A DNA stretch of 64,000 nucleotides from Ziziphus jujuba (GCF_031755915.1 NC_083387.1:20605001-20669000), one strand, 5' to 3'; positions 13,106 to 27,010 are shown, counted from the first letter of the stretch. Made by a program: numbers and translations. The notes: a model not told the origin generated them from the sequence alone.

Positions 13106-14479
13106 AATGGGGGAAATAAGTGATAAAAAATAGTTTTGTTAAACTTTATGCATAAATATAGTAAAATTCAGGGAGGTTAATAAGTTTTCGGTCATATATA
13201 TACAGTTCTACTATAGTGTTTAAATGAGAATATTTTTAACTTAATATTTATATAATATATAAAATTAAAATAATCAGTGTCATATGTCATCATTATATTT
13301 TTATAAATTTCCTCCAAAATCATCAATAAAAAAAAATCATCTCCCCTTCTTTTTGTTATTTATGATCCCATCAAAATATTAATTAATACTAAATTGAGCA
13401 GTTATTTAAAAATATGAGATTTTTTTGCCTTTTATTGGTTGTAATAAAAAATATTTTTTTATTATTAGAATACCATATATGACAGAAAGTGCATCTCCAT
13501 ATATGGTTCCGGATTGGAATATATGACATAATTTTAGGTTTTAGAGTCCTAAATCTTAAACCTAAAATTACATAAATAATATAATTTTATTTTATTAGGG
13601 AAAAAAATTGAAATATCCTTTTTTAAACATGGTAAAGTAGGATTTATATTCAAAACAATTTTTTTGATTTTATTTGATATATTCTTATATTGGTTGTATT
13701 GTACCAAAAAATATATATTTTTATTATTATAATATTATATATGATGTTTGATTAAGGCAACCTTGATTAGGATAAAAATGTTAAAGTGTGTAATTAGAAC
13801 AAAAATATAATATTATATTTGTAAAATAATAAATTAAAATATATCTCCATATATAACATATTTTAAACATTTTTACATATAAAAATGTGATTATATGGAA
13901 AATAATAAAGACATCTCCTTATTTGAATATATAAAAATTATATAAATAATATAATCTTATTTTATTAATGAAAAAAATTTGAGATATGCTTTTCAAAATA
14001 TAATTTTTAAATATGGTAAAGTAGGATTTATATTCAAAACAAATTTTTTGATTTTATTTTATTTATCAAATAAGTCAAATAGGTTTGGCTTTTCACTAAT
14101 ACAGAGAAATTAATTACTTGTAAAGAATAAAAAAGAGAAAAGATAGCCAGAATAAAAAAACATTAAAAAAAATTCATAATCTATATATTAATAATTTTGT
14201 TGGTTTGTTATATTTATTTTATTGTAAAATAAAAAAAAATATTATATACAGTAATTAATAATTAGATTCTATATACTAATACATATACATACATGGATAT
14301 GTAATAAATTAAATTTCAATATCAAAATATATAGATTTTAATAATAAAATTGATCTTCTTAAAATATATATAACCATAAATAAATTATTTTATAACATAA
14401 AAATGTGTTCATATAGCAAATAATAATAATACTAATAATAATAAATATAATTAAATTATATAATGAGAATTTAATATAG
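13106..14479. other. AT-rich spacer, no gene seen
   Basis: Nothing coding or RNA-like is recognised. The segment contains imperfect internal duplications: text around ATATGACA...ACCTAAAATTACATAAATAATATAATTTTATTTTATTA near 13560-13600 is partly repeated near 13930-13960, and the two places share GGTAAAGTAGGATTTATATTCAAAACAA (13632 and 14020). Confidence 0.5.
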
Positions 14480-14488
14480 GAAAATTAA

Positions 14489-15381
14489 GGGTTAATTACA
14501 CTTAGCACCCTCGAGGTTTCCCTTGATTACAACGAGATACCTTCCATGTTTTCGTAATTACATTGCACACCCTCGAGATTTTCCTTAATTATAACTGAAT
14601 ACCTTTATATTTACATAATTACATTGCACACCCTCGAAGTTTTTCCCTTAATTACATCCGAGTACCTTTATGTTTCCATAATTACATCCGTCTCCCCTCT
14701 GACAAAGTTTCATCCATAAAATGTACTCTCTTTCTTATGTGGCAGTTATAATTTTATTCATTATCCTTTGTATACATTAATTAAACATGGATTTTGATTG
14801 ATTTGAAAAATAAAGTTTTTTTTTATTTGAAAAATAAATTTTTTTTTTTAATTTGAAAAGGTTGAAACCCAACAGATAGTAACTTGTTTGGCCGTTCATT
14901 TTCAAAAATAATTTTTGAAAACAATTTTAAAAAGAAAATATAAATTAGAAAATATAAAAATTATGTTTTAAACATTGCAGAGGGTATCGTTAAAAATTGG
15001 AGTTATTCTTGTACTTACTATCCGTTGGATTTCAACTTTTCAAATTAAAAAAATTTTATTTTTGAAATCAATCAAAATTCACGTTTAATTAATATATACA
15101 ACGGACAATTAATAAAATTTTAATTGGCACATAGAAAAAGAGTATATTTTTATGAATGAAGTTTTATCAGAAATGAGCTGGACGTAATTCTAGAAACATG
15201 AAGGTACCTAGTTATAATTAAGGAAAAAAATCTTGAGGGTGTGCAATATAATTATGGAAACATAAAGGTATCCGATTGTAATTAAGAAAAATCTCGAGGA
15301 TGTGCAATATAATTATGGAAACATGGAAAGTTCTCGATTGTAATTAAAGAAAATCTCGAAAGTGCTTAGTATAATTAATCT
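14489..15381. mobile_element. Mutator-like foldback element with long terminal inverted repeats
   Basis: Almost the whole 893-bp segment folds back on itself: about 400 bp from the left (starting GGGTTAATTACACTTAGCAC) recurs in reverse complement from the right (starting AGATTAATTATACTAAGCAC). It is flanked by a perfect 9-bp direct duplication GAAAATTAA at 14480-14488 and 15382-15390. A 9-bp duplication with long terminal inverted repeats is the hallmark of Mutator-like elements. Each arm also contains three tandem units of about 60-75 bp built on ATTACATTGCACACCCTCGAG. There is no transposase, so it is non-autonomous. Confidence 0.85.
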
Positions 15382-15390
15382 GAAAATTAA

Positions 15391-16827
15391 TTATTGTAAT
15401 GAATAAAAAAATATATTTGAATTTGAATTTGAATTCTATAGATTGAAAATATTATATAAATACATTTAAATTTGAATTTTATAATTAAATAATATTACAT
15501 ATATAGGCTAAACTTTTAATTCCTAATAAACTTTTACAATATGAATTGAAAAAAAAAATTAAGATCCAAATATACTAAGTAATAATAAAACTTTTAAATA
15601 ATTTTTCAAATATGACAGGGCAGGTTAATTTTATCAACCAGTATATGCTCAAAATTCGAGTTCTAAGGCTTTAAGAGATCCCAGGTTTTGATGATAAATC
15701 AAAAAGTAATAATGTTGAAATGGTTTTAATAAATGAATAGGTTTTTTTTTTTTTTTTAATTTCGTTACATATGATTACTATTATTACTATTGTTTCAATA
15801 TATCTAATTTTTATTTATCTTTAATTTGCTGTTTCAGATTATTTTAAATTATTTTTTTATAACAAATAACACATATAATATAATTTAAAATTCTGTATGT
15901 AAACTGCATGTAATATATAATGACATTAAAGCTTAAATATTATTATTTATGATATTGTATATATTATCTATATAATATAGAAAAATAAGATAGTTAGTAA
16001 AAACAATTTTCCATATTTATTGTCAGATTTGAATATAATTAATTATTAGAGATTATTTTTTAAATCATTTATTCTAGTTACACATATCATACATTGCATA
16101 GGGATCAATGCTACTATAAATTTAAAGTTGATGATAAGTAACTCAACTATTTAGAGCAGTCAAATTAAATGTATGTGATGTAACAAACTTGATATGATAT
16201 GTAATCAAATGGTTTTATATGATGAATTCTACTTATTTTTAACTTAAAAAGTTGAGTATATTCTCACTTAAGCAAGACTAAAATTTTAATATAGTAAAGA
16301 TGTGATACCTTATGGTAAGGATATTCTATTCGGTAAAACCTATCATTAAATATATTTTGATTTTTTTTTTCACGAATTATAGAAATAACAACTCTTCAAA
16401 TTTGTATAAGATTCACTTTTAATCTTTACAAAAGATTGACTGGGTACTTTTAAATTTGATTGTAATTTATTTTGGATGTGCCTACCAATATAACTAACAT
16501 GGTTTACTACATAAGATATCCTTAAAATATACATGTATATATATATATATATTATCCCAAAATAGTATTGGCAGGTATCAATTAAAGCCTTTTTTTGAAT
16601 GTCAAACTTAACAGAAATTTAAAATTTTCTATGAAAATGAATTTTTTTTTTTAATTAGATAGTTTTCAAAATGTAAAAATTGCGGGCCATATAAAAAATT
16701 AATTCTCAAATTTTGGAAATAGGGTGAAAATAGGGTGAAAAATGATTTCTTCCTAAAAGGTATCATTATAACAATTTTTGAAAAATTGCTTCTATATATA
16801 TATATATAAATAGAGAGAGAGAAAGGG

Positions 16828-16891
<64 letters not shown>

Positions 16892-17370
16892 GAAATGCTC
16901 TTTTAGAAATGTATTGACATGTCAAATATTAAAAATGTCATATCAGTTAATAATTTGATATTAAAACCTTAATTGAACAAGTACCAATCTTTGACACTTA
17001 ACACATCACTAAATGTCCAACATATAAAATTGGAAAAAAAATTATATATATGTATAGTCAGACTTACATCAGATCGATCTGATAGTTTTAGCATCAAATC
17101 ATTCATTATTAACTTTTAAATTACATTAAGAATTAGAATATAGAATTCAATTATCGACTTAATATATTTTTAGTGACATACTAAAACCAATTTGGGTAAA
17201 GTGAAGCCTCTATGGGTCTAGATAACCATAAAAATAATTTTAAATCTCAACTTTAAAGCAGACAAAGGGTTAAAAAAGTCATTAGCTCGATTTGGTAGCA
17301 TTTTGTTTGTGTGTCTATATATATATATATGGATATAGTAGATTTTATTAAAGGCAATTGCACTGTTAGT
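15391..17370. other. AT-rich spacer with microsatellites
   Basis: No gene is recognised. A TA run (16796-16808) adjoins a GA run of about 70 bp (16813-16886), the longest GA microsatellite in the window. Other TA runs lie near 16536-16551 and 17317-17330. Open frames here come from the microsatellites. Confidence 0.6.
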
Positions 17371-17804
17371 TTTAAAACACTAATTAAGTTAACCACTCAC
17401 AAGTCTTACATCTTCCAAAACTAACTAAACGCGAAAAAATAATTCTCATAAACTAATTATTGGGAAACCCATTCTCAAAAATCTTCTAACATGGATCTAT
17501 GCAAAAAGTTCATTGATAGAATCTACATGGGGGTAACCCATTGGCTTTTTTCAAATAATAATTCCGAGTTAGAATAATAATTTTAAAACACCAATTAAGT
17601 TAATTACTTATAAATTCTAAATCTTTCAGTACTAATCACATATAGAATAATAATTTTCAGGAAACCAATTATTGATAAACTCATTTTTGAAAGTCTATTT
17701 GCCTAAAAATTTTGACACTTCTACAAAAAAGGTTCATTGGTAAAGTCTATACGAGGACAACCCATTGGCTTTTTTCAAATAATAATTCTGAGTTAAAATT
17801 CCAA
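17371..17804. repeat. Tandem duplication, about 210-220-bp unit
   Basis: Copy 1 (17371-17580) and copy 2 (17582-17804) both begin TTTTAAAACAC-AATTAAGTTAA. Both contain GTTCATTG-TA-A-TCTA and end CCCATTGGCTTTTTTCAAAT followed by AATAATTC-GAGTTA. The copies differ by substitutions and small indels, so the duplication is not recent. Confidence 0.75.
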
Positions 17805-17961
17805 TAAATAGTTTTGAATTTGAATCCTCATATATATGGTATGAAAATATATGTATAGTCCATCTATTTCCTGGGAATCTTTGATTTAATTAAATCTAAG
17901 ATGATTATATAGCAAATATTTATTAGTTGGTTAACTATATGTTATTATTTGAATTTTAAAA

Positions 17962-18360
17962 GGGTGTATTCAATTTAAAGTTAATGGATTTAAAATAGTT
18001 ATAGATTTAAAGGATTTGATGGATTATTATAGAATTTCATAGGAATCCAATGAAATCTTTGGGATTAATGCTAGATTTTATATTGACAATTTTCTTCATA
18101 ATTTTACTATTCAAATTTATTAAAATCCATTATTTTTTAAAATCTTTTAAAATCAATGACTTTTTAAATACCACTAGATTTTAAAAGGATTCTACAAAAT
18201 CCTAATTGAATACACTTAGATTTTAATAAACTTTATAAAATCTATTAAAATCTGAATTGAATATCATTAAACTTGTATAGATTCTTTTAGAATCTAAATC
18301 GAATATCTCTAAACTTGTAAGTACTTTTAAAATCCTTCAAACTCTAAATTGACTACACCT
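17962..18360. mobile_element. MITE-like element, copy 1 of a two-copy family
   Basis: The left end GGGTGTATTCAATTT matches the reverse complement of the right end, GGTGTAGTCAATTTAGAG, giving short terminal inverted repeats. The interior is rich in AAAATCTTTTAAAATC-type blocks. A second copy lies at about 30849-31279 with the same order of blocks. There is no coding capacity. The superfamily is unclear, because I could not fix a target duplication. Confidence 0.65.
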
Positions 18361-18569
18361 CCTTTAAGTCTAAAACGTTAAAATGGTTTGTGATCTAAAA
18401 TACTAAAATGGGATGTGATAACTCTAAGCATTTGCCATGTATGAATTTCTAATTTAGTAAAGTTAGAGATTTTTACTAAAAAATTCTTCTATATGCATAT
18501 ATACAAAGAAAGTTAGAATCACATCAAGAGACTAATGGTTTAAGAGCTTACAATCCACCCCTTTAAGGT

Positions 18570-18845
18570 CTAGAGACTTTGAGTCCACAACCTAAATTTA
18601 CTAATATAATATTGTCCACTTAGATCTAGTTCACATAGTTTTATGATATTTTCCGTTTTAGGCACAGTATGCTGACACACTTTCAATCGAGTTCTAGCTC
18701 TAATATCCTTCTGTCATGACTCTGAGTCCATGACTTAACTTTACTAATATGATAGTAATCATTTTGGGCCCATTCCATATAATTTTATGATATTGTCTTT
18801 TTTAGGCCTAGTTCACATAGTTTTGTTTTGGAGAAATTATAGTTT
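18570..18845. repeat. Duplicated segment (ACTAATATGATA...TTTTATGATATTGTC)
   Basis: The text TGAGTCCA..AACCTAA.TTTACTAATAT followed by CACATAGTTTTATGATATT recurs about 130 bp later as TGAGTCCATGACTTAACTTT and so on, giving two diverged units. It is non-coding. Confidence 0.45.
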
Positions 18846-18929
18846 CATTGAACAAACTTTATACAGTCTCACTATAAATTTATATTTTTACCTTTATTTA
18901 AAATTATTATTAAGGATATTTACTAATTA

Positions 18930-19225
18930 AACATATTTATGTTCAGAAATACAGGATCAAACATTTCAAATATGTTTATAAATATGTGATTGAATAACTT
19001 AAATATATTTATAAGAATACGATTAAATGTTTTTACATATGAATATCTTAGATGTATTTAGAAGTATACGATTGAATATCTTAAATACATTAAGAAGTAT
19101 GCGACTAAATATCTTCGTATATGAATATCTCAAATATGTTCAAAAGTATATGATTGAACATCTCAAATATAGAAGTATATAACCGAACTTCTTTAGAGAT
19201 GTTCATAATTTTGAGACTGAACATT
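18930..19225. repeat. Degenerate tandem array, about 40-bp unit
   Basis: The motif ATGAATATCT(T/C)(A/G)(A/G)ATAT followed by AGAAGTATA-GATTGAA recurs roughly every 35-45 bp, six to seven times, with heavy drift. It is non-coding. Confidence 0.6.
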
Positions 19226-19737
19226 CCAACGAATGTATCTTTCTATTGTGCAAAAGTGTTCTAACTAGAAAGAAAAATTTATGGAATTTTCATAACTACC
19301 AGTTTCATCAAAATACATTATGAAGAGTTTTTGTAGAGTGGTGTTTGATTTGTAAGCAATTTCTGAAAAAGAAAATTTATTTTTTGGCTTAATTAAAACT
19401 CTATTATTTCTGGATATTTTAGGTATTAGAAATATTGTATGAAGTTAATTTATATTTTTTTATATATTTAAATGGTAGTGTGCAAAGAAAGATATTGTAT
19501 AGAGTTCTTTTAAAATTGTAAAAAGAACTTCTCTTTGTTTTGGTTTAAGGTCCAATGGCTTGCTTAAAATGCCTTATACTAGTGGGAGAAGTATCCAAAC
19601 TTATATGAAAGTTTACCAATTCTTTTCTAAGCAATATGAGAATGTTCACTAGTTTTTTTGTTTTTTAGCCTTACATCCTTTACAGCTCACAAATTTTACC
19701 AAAACATCATGATGTTTTGATAGAAGAATTTCTATAT

Positions 19738-19840
19738 ATGTAAATATATATATAAGGAAATTCTACAGTAGGGACGGTTCACATGATAAAAACGTGTGGA
19801 TGTTCGCATCATAGACAGATGATATATATATATATATTAA
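19738..19840. repeat. Short MITE-like segment between TA runs (relative of 5382-5428)
   Basis: The segment GGAAATTCTACAGTAGGGAC...GCATCATAGACAGATGATA lies between TA runs. In reverse complement its ends match the segment at 5382-5428 (TCTATG-TGCG-A and GAATTTCC versus AAATTTCC), so the two are probably the same small element family in opposite orientation. Confidence 0.45.
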
Positions 19841-20100
19841 CTTTTTTTTTATTGTTATTTTCTCATAAAGTTATTATTCCTATATTAGATGATAAACATC
19901 TTTAAGTGAAATTGAATTTCCATATCCAACAAAAAAAGAAATAAAACCAAATTATATATAATAATGATCTAAATTTAACATATATAATTCGTGTTATATA
20001 TATCTATTTTTTTTTATTCTATTATATATTCTAAGGTTAGGATTGTTAAGATTGAAACCATAAAGATTTATATTATCATTCAATTGTTTTAAAAGTTCAA

Positions 20101-20102
<2 letters not shown>

Positions 20103-20158
<56 letters not shown>
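20103..20158. repeat. TA microsatellite, about 28 units
   Basis: An uninterrupted TA run is followed directly by GGAGAGAGGGAGAGAGG. It is among the longest TA runs in the window. Confidence 0.95.
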
Positions 20159-20160
<2 letters not shown>

Positions 20161-20229
20161 AGAGAGGGAGAGAGGATGATTCTCCTATAAGGATGTTCTA
20201 ATAGTTTTTCCATAATCTTTACTTTTTAC

Positions 20230-20620
20230 GGCATGTTTAGACAGAGGTAAAGTTAGTGAGAATCTATTTTCCTTAGGAAAGCAATAACTTTTTTTGTTTG
20301 GATATTTATTGTAAAGTGGAAAAGTGTAGGTCCAGAAAATTAGATTCCCACAAATGTAGGAAACTATGTGGGAAAAAAATTCTCACATATATATGTGTCA
20401 TTTTGAGAATCTCAGATAAATTAGTTTTGAAATTTTTTAAAATACATATTTATAATTAATTTATTATATAATATTAAATTTAATTACTTATAAATCCCAA
20501 CTTCTCTATTACTTACCAAACAAACTAAGAAAAAAATTAATACTCAGAAAACTGAATCCTAGTAAACTAAATGCGGAGAATAATTTTCCCTCTCAACTTT
20601 GACGCTTCCCAAACGGACCC
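20230..20620. mobile_element. Possible PIF/Harbinger-like MITE
   Basis: The right end in reverse complement reads GGGTCCGTTTGGGAAGCGTC, with AAAGTTGAGAG following. The left end reads GGCATGTTTAGACAGAGGTA, with AAAGTTAGTGAG following, an imperfect terminal inverted repeat of about 30 bp. GGG...GTTTGG ends are typical of Tourist/Harbinger MITEs. No clean 3-bp duplication is seen. Confidence 0.4.
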
Positions 20621-21659
20621 TTAGTTCTTAAATTGTTTCAAGAGTTGAAATATAGAATTCTTGGAACGCTTTAAATGAGCTTGTATAGGATTCACTTTGC
20701 CCTACCAAAGTTTTAATACATTACCCAACTTATTTAAACCACTAAAATATTTTTAAATCTTATCTATTGAAAAAATTTGAAAGTGGAAAATTGAGGTCCT
20801 GGTTGAAAAAAAAAAAAAAAAATCAAAACGTCTTGATATTGAGTGTATATTTATACATACTAGATTTATCTGAATTTACATGAAGTCATATACAAATAAG
20901 TTTTTAACTCTTAACACATTAAAGAATCTAATATTGATAATAAAAGTACTAATGATAGGAGAATAACAACTATTCTATCATAGACGATTTATTTATTTAT
21001 TTTGGCTAGAAACATATATGCTATTTTAACAAAAGATAACTTTCAAATATATCTTTTAAGATTTTACACCTCTCAAAAGGGGGGAAAATACTAATTAAAC
21101 TTATATGAGAACCTAGAATAAATAAGATTATTTTATTATTAAATTGTTTGTGCGACCTGTTCAAAGAATCTAAAATAAAATGAGTGATATATATACAAAT
21201 GTGTTGGATATTAATAAATAAACTACTCTTGATTTTGATGCTTATGTTAATTAATATGATCTTTCAACGTTGATTTTATAAAATTGACTCATTGTTTGGA
21301 AATTTTGTTTCAGAAAAATGAAAACAAAGTAAAATATTGAAGAAAGTGATCGTTCATAATATTACTCATAGCTGTTAACAATATAAATGATAAAAAATCA
21401 TTATAAATTTTTCCACGTACCTCTGAATTAGGATATATAAGAATCTACTCGATTGGACTATATTAAAAATGTTTCAATATGGTTGAATTGAACTTTTGAT
21501 TAAAAATAAATAAATTAATTAATGTAAAATAGTTTAGTTAAAGACTGCATAAATCTAGTACTGTTTAATGTTAAAATATATATCTCTAAAATATGTTCTT
21601 TCTATTGGTCCCTCTTCTTAGTTTTTTTTTTTTTTTTTTCAGAATTCATATAAAAGTCG

Positions 21660-21702
<43 letters not shown>

Positions 21703-24700
21703 GATAGATAGTCAATTTGACAATATTGTCAAAAAATTAAGAATCAAATTGACGATATTCAAAGTTTAAGGGGAAGATACCTTATAATTGTGATTAGCCC
21801 AAATAGTAGTCTAAATTTCCACATCCCATCTTTGGACTTAATATTTGAGTTTTCATGACTTGATCCGACTTGATTAATAATATGATTTGTGTATGATTAA
21901 TACTATTGATAATAAAATCTTGTTAATTAAATTTTGATTATCAAGTGAGGGGTAATAACTTTTGCAAGTTGTTAAACAATGAAAATAAATAAATGAGATA
22001 GACATAGAGAAACAAGTAGGGCGTAAAAGCATTCAAACAGAAAAGTGACATTCATTTTTTATTTTTTATTTTTTTAAAGAAAGTGACATCCACTTACCAT
22101 TCTTTTGTATAAATAAACATTTAATTTTCTAACCACTACAATAATTTCTCTCCTTCTTTTATTTTTTTATTTAATCAAATATAGAAGGGAGGCTTTTCGC
22201 CTAAAGCAAGGTTGGAACTTGGACCTTGAGATGCATTTTTAGTGGATCTACCGTCGAGCCAAACCTATGAGTACTCTCTCCTCTTAGTTAAGTTTGGACT
22301 TTGTCAATTATTTCTTCTTCTTTTTTTATAAATTTTTTTTTCCCCCATTGGACACATATTTGCTAAAAATAGTTCTAGTTTAGGGTAAAAAAGAAAAAAA
22401 GAACCAAAAACTTTTTCTTTGCTTCATTCATCTCTTTATTTTAAGTAGTCAGTTTTTGAAAATTATATTTTTCAATTTTTTTATTTTAAAAGTCAAGAAT
22501 TTTTTTAAAAAAAATAACAAAAAATAGGTTTGACCATTTAATTGAAGTGAGTCAAACCCATTTTCTATTTAAATTTATGATTTTGGCACTAATGCATAAG
22601 TAGTTTTAATAATTTTGTACTTTACCTTATGTAATACCAAAATTAGCATCAATATCTCTTAAAATTGTAAATACAACATTAATATTTTCACATTGTAACT
22701 TTCTTAACTATTAAAGTACATGTCCACTGTTTTCTCAACCAAAAAAAAAAAGGTTCATGTCCACTTTATTTAAGGAGATTCTTCTTTTCTAAGCAACATT
22801 ATAATCGGAATGAAAATTTTATTTTGGTTAATATAACTTAGTAGTTTAAAAAATCATTATGTGAAGGTTTTAAATCAATATTGCACTATTTACAAATTTA
22901 AAAGGGCGTGGATACTAATTCATAACTATAATTGATAAATTGTAAAATTTTTGAAACTACCAGAGTATTGTTGTCAAAAAGTCCTTAATCTAATTAGTGT
23001 TACTTTCATCTAATAGTGTGCAAGTTCTTATTCTCCCTTTAACAAGAATAATCCATACTTTGATATCTGTATATATAGAAGAGAGAGAGAGAGAGAGAAA
23101 GAGGGAATGGGGAAAAATATTTATTAATTTATAGAACTATACAAAATAAAATTAAAGAGTGCTGTTAAACTATTAAAAAAGAAAAAAAGAAAAAAAGAGC
23201 GATTGTTAGTCCTATGTAAAATGTTCCTTTCTTTATTTTAAGAATTTGTAAAGACGGTTTTTATTGCAGGAAATTTACTCTGTAATATTGTTAAATAGGA
23301 TTTTTGAAGATGCTTCTACTATAATGTGTAAAATATAGTGTCTATCACACCGGTTAGCTAGCTACTCTTCCATCTAGATAAAAATAAATAAATAAATAAA
23401 CCCCCAAAAAAAAAAGGAATAGTGGAATGAAAACCTTAAAAAAAGTTGCAAGGACCTAATTATAAACATTGTTTGGAACAAGTTTTTATGGCATTTTGAA
23501 ACCCCTACTTGAATACGAGACCAGAGAAAATTGATAAGAAAAGCAAAAAGTGATTGTTTTAAGGCTCTCAATCTGACTGACTTATGCACAAAATTGATAG
23601 CTTTTTTTTTTTTTTTTTTTTTGGGGGGGGGTAAATAAAATTGATAGCTTTTTGCTGAAAAAATGAGTACATTTTTTTAATACTTTGTCACATGCTCACA
23701 AGCCCCTGATGATGGACTGCCCTTTGTCCTGCAATGTACCACTGCCACTGCAAAAACCATCTTTCCTTGACCAGCGCACTTACTAAGGCTCAACTTATAT
23801 AAAAAAATTAGATTCAGATGCACCTTTACACGTACATATACACGAGTAAATTTCATGTACTCCCGGATACAAACAAGTACATTTTTTATGCACAAATTTC
23901 AATAAAATTTTATCAAAAATTAAATTATATCCTGCAACAAGCCAATTTATTATTGGATATAACTGATTATAAGTGAATATAACTTCAAAAAAAAAAATTT
24001 GATAAAAAAAATCACTATATGTAATTTGCTATTATGTAAGTTTGTAAAACAATATATATATACACACAATTAATCTCAAATAAAATTTATTTTATTTTAT
24101 TAAATTAAAATTTATTATTGAATCATATTAAATATTAAATTTTAAAATTTTAAAAATAATCATATTTTAATAATATATTAAAATTTTATTTAAAAAAATA
24201 AATATTATTGGAATTCGATAATAATAAATATAATTTTAAATTTTAATTTTTAATATGATTTAAAAATTGAAAAAAAAAATTATGTTAATTCTCATATTAA
24301 ATATCTTATTTGAGCTTGATTAATAAGATAATTAACATAACATCTTCTCTTTTTGGTCTTTAGATTACATTAAATAAATATTGAAGTATTAAAAATTTAT
24401 TTATTAATTACCAAATATGATATATTCATTTTTTTTGAAATAGCACCATTAAAATTTTATTTTATCATATTTTAAATTTTAATATGATTAAATGATTATT
24501 AAAGATGAGCCTTAGTTTACTACAATAACATGGAGATATATATATATATATATATATACATATACTTACATCAAACATGCCAAGCTTAAAACATGTAAAT
24601 TCCATGCAAAGAACATAATAAATGCTTAAAATAAAAAATGCATGCCATTCACATGAATTAAACCAAGATTTTTTTTGGTAATGAATTAAACCTTGAGATT

Positions 24701-26389
24701 GTTGAAAGATATCAGGTTTCAATTTTCCCAAAAAAATAAAAAGGAAAAAAATATTATAATAGAGAAAAATGGTGGGGGTCTAAGATTGGGAAGCTAAACC
24801 AATATTTTAATGACTCTAGAGGTTGATTATGTTTTATGTCAAAGAAAATGCGCTAAGCATTTGAATAATAGATACTTTGGAAAGTCTCGATTTTTTGATT
24901 GAATATTTGAATACTTTTTCCAAGTGTCGATGCCACGTGCTATGTACAATCAATCTAAGCTCCTCTGATGAAGGGGGGTTTTGAGAATGAATTGGGAAGA
25001 GAACCCTACTGAGAAAAACTTTTCCACATTGCTCACATGCGCATGAAAAGGAACAGTATAAAATTATTTGTAATGTACTATATAAACAATAATATTAATT
25101 ATTTATTGGGAACAATTAATTTAGGCGGTTTTGTTCTTCTGTGTGACTGACTGCCACTGTTGCATGAAATCATATGAATAAAAAGTAAAAATAATATCAA
25201 ACAAAATCATCATATAAGATTGATTTATAACTAATTTTTTCAATGGAGTAGTCATATGATTAGACGGATCTTGAGGAGGAAATAATTACATAACAAATTG
25301 TTTGTAATTAGTACCCTATATAATATAATATATATTTATTTATGTATATATGTTTACTGTTTATCATGCGGGTGATCACCCAATAATTCAAAAAGGTTAA
25401 AGGTTAGGCACATTGGATTCTTTTACAGGAAAAAGAGAGAGGGGGTAGTTTTTATGTTTAAAAAAAAAAATTTAAAAATTAATATTTTATAATTGAATAA
25501 TATTATAAAAATATACTTATCATCGATAACATTAACTTATAAATAATAATTAAGTATGAAAACAAAGTTGAAAATGTTTAAATGAAATTTTTTTTTTCCT
25601 TTTATATAATTATGGCTTTGTCAGCACCAAATGAAGAGGTCAAAATTTCTTAAACATATCATATACATCCATCATTCAAGATCAAAAGTCCCTAGATTTT
25701 TATTTTTTATTTTTTTAGCAACAATAAGTCCTATTCAAAACTTAAAACCAGTTGGAATGTGTTATGGTTATCAAATAGTTTGTTTTTTTGATCATTTATA
25801 AAAATTTTCTCTTTTAGTATTCTGAATACATAACTTCCTAAATATGAATATAAAAAATATATTAACTGAGTTAACATCATTTGATAAAAAAATTGTACAT
25901 TCAAAACATGACAACTAATGTAATGGGTGAATTCTTTTTGTTAGAACTAACCCCTGCTTAAAACAAGCGAAATATGATATGACAATTAACACTATGTTTA
26001 GATTAATGGATAGGAAGGAATATGAAGGAAAATATTTAAATTTTTTATTTGGATGGTTAAAATAAAGTGAAAAGCAAAAAAAAAAAAAAAAAAAAGAAAT
26101 CTTGAAAGAATTTATTTTTTTACTTTAATCAAGTTTATTTTCCATCTAAACTTGACAAAAAATGGATGGAAAAGAAGAAAGTTTTAATGTTTTTTTTAAT
26201 ATTATCAAATTGCCTTTAATAGATAATTCTGTTTACACTATAAAATTTGCTAAACACATTATATTTGTAATAATTTTAATCTCCAAAAATACCAATTAAT
26301 GAAAGATAAAAAATATCTATAAGCATTTAAAAAAATATATGCATAATTATGTGTACTAGATATATCAATGTCGTATAAATTATGCATAT
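20621..26389. other. AT-rich spacer, no gene seen
   Basis: No coding or RNA gene is recognised. The stretch contains a TA run at about 21663-21692, a GA run near 23080-23098, a TA run near 24538-24556, and several long poly-T or poly-A runs (about 21618-21640, 23602-23620, 26077-26094). The open frames at 23374-23895 and 24465-24731 (minus) lack any recognisable motif and are taken as chance frames. Confidence 0.55.
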
Positions 26390-26391
26390 TG

Positions 26392-26605
26392 TGCTCTTAA
26401 CAATAAATGAAAATATAAATTTATATTATATAAATTGGAGGAATAAATGCATTTCGGTGTACATATATATCAAACAACTCAATATTGTTTAGATTATAAA
26501 TACCAACTTCTTAACAATAGATGAGAACATAAGCTTGAATTATATAAATTGGAGAAATATATATGCACTATGTATACTTGTTTTAGACAAACATATATCA
26601 TCTAA
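26392..26605. repeat. Direct duplication, about 118-bp period
   Basis: CTCTTAACAATAAATGAAAA followed by ATTATATAAATTGGAGGAATAAATGCA is repeated about 118 bp later as CTTCTTAACAATAGATGAGAA followed by ATTATATAAATTGGAGAAATATATATGCA. Confidence 0.65.
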
Positions 26606-26824
26606 TTTACATACATCACACTCTCAAAAGTAAAATTGACATATTTTATTAGTATATAAAGCAAAAACAAATTTTAGTATAGGTGTTTGTAGAATTTAAT
26701 ATGCCTAATAACTTCTATAGTTCGAATAAAATTGTTTTATTATTATTATTATTATATGAAAATATTTGTTGTCTTTCACATTAAAACCTTTTCACTTAAT
26801 CATCTATATAATAATTATAATAGA

Positions 26825-27010
26825 GTATCACTTATATGTCATCAGTGATAATTGTCATCATTTTATATGGCAATAAATCCAATATTAATATGATTTTTAT
26901 ATATACATATGACCCACTGATTTGTAGGCTTTTTTTACTTATTATATATATAGAATTCACTATCATATAAGATGGTAATAATCAAATAATCACCACTGGT
27001 GATAAATATC
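26825..27010. mobile_element. Possible small MITE with inverted ends
   Basis: The left segment CAGTGATAATTGTCATCATTTTATATGGCAATAAA resembles the reverse complement of the right segment (CAGTGGTGATTATTTGATTATTACCATCTTATATGATAGTGAAT; both described in shortened form as CAGTG...CATC.TATATG). The element would be about 185 bp, in the range of Stowaway-type MITEs. The target site is not resolved. Confidence 0.4.

Noticed and set aside
16629..16925. 98-codon minus-strand frame
   Set aside because: Built on a GA microsatellite read as a Ser-Leu repeat and a TA run; not a gene.
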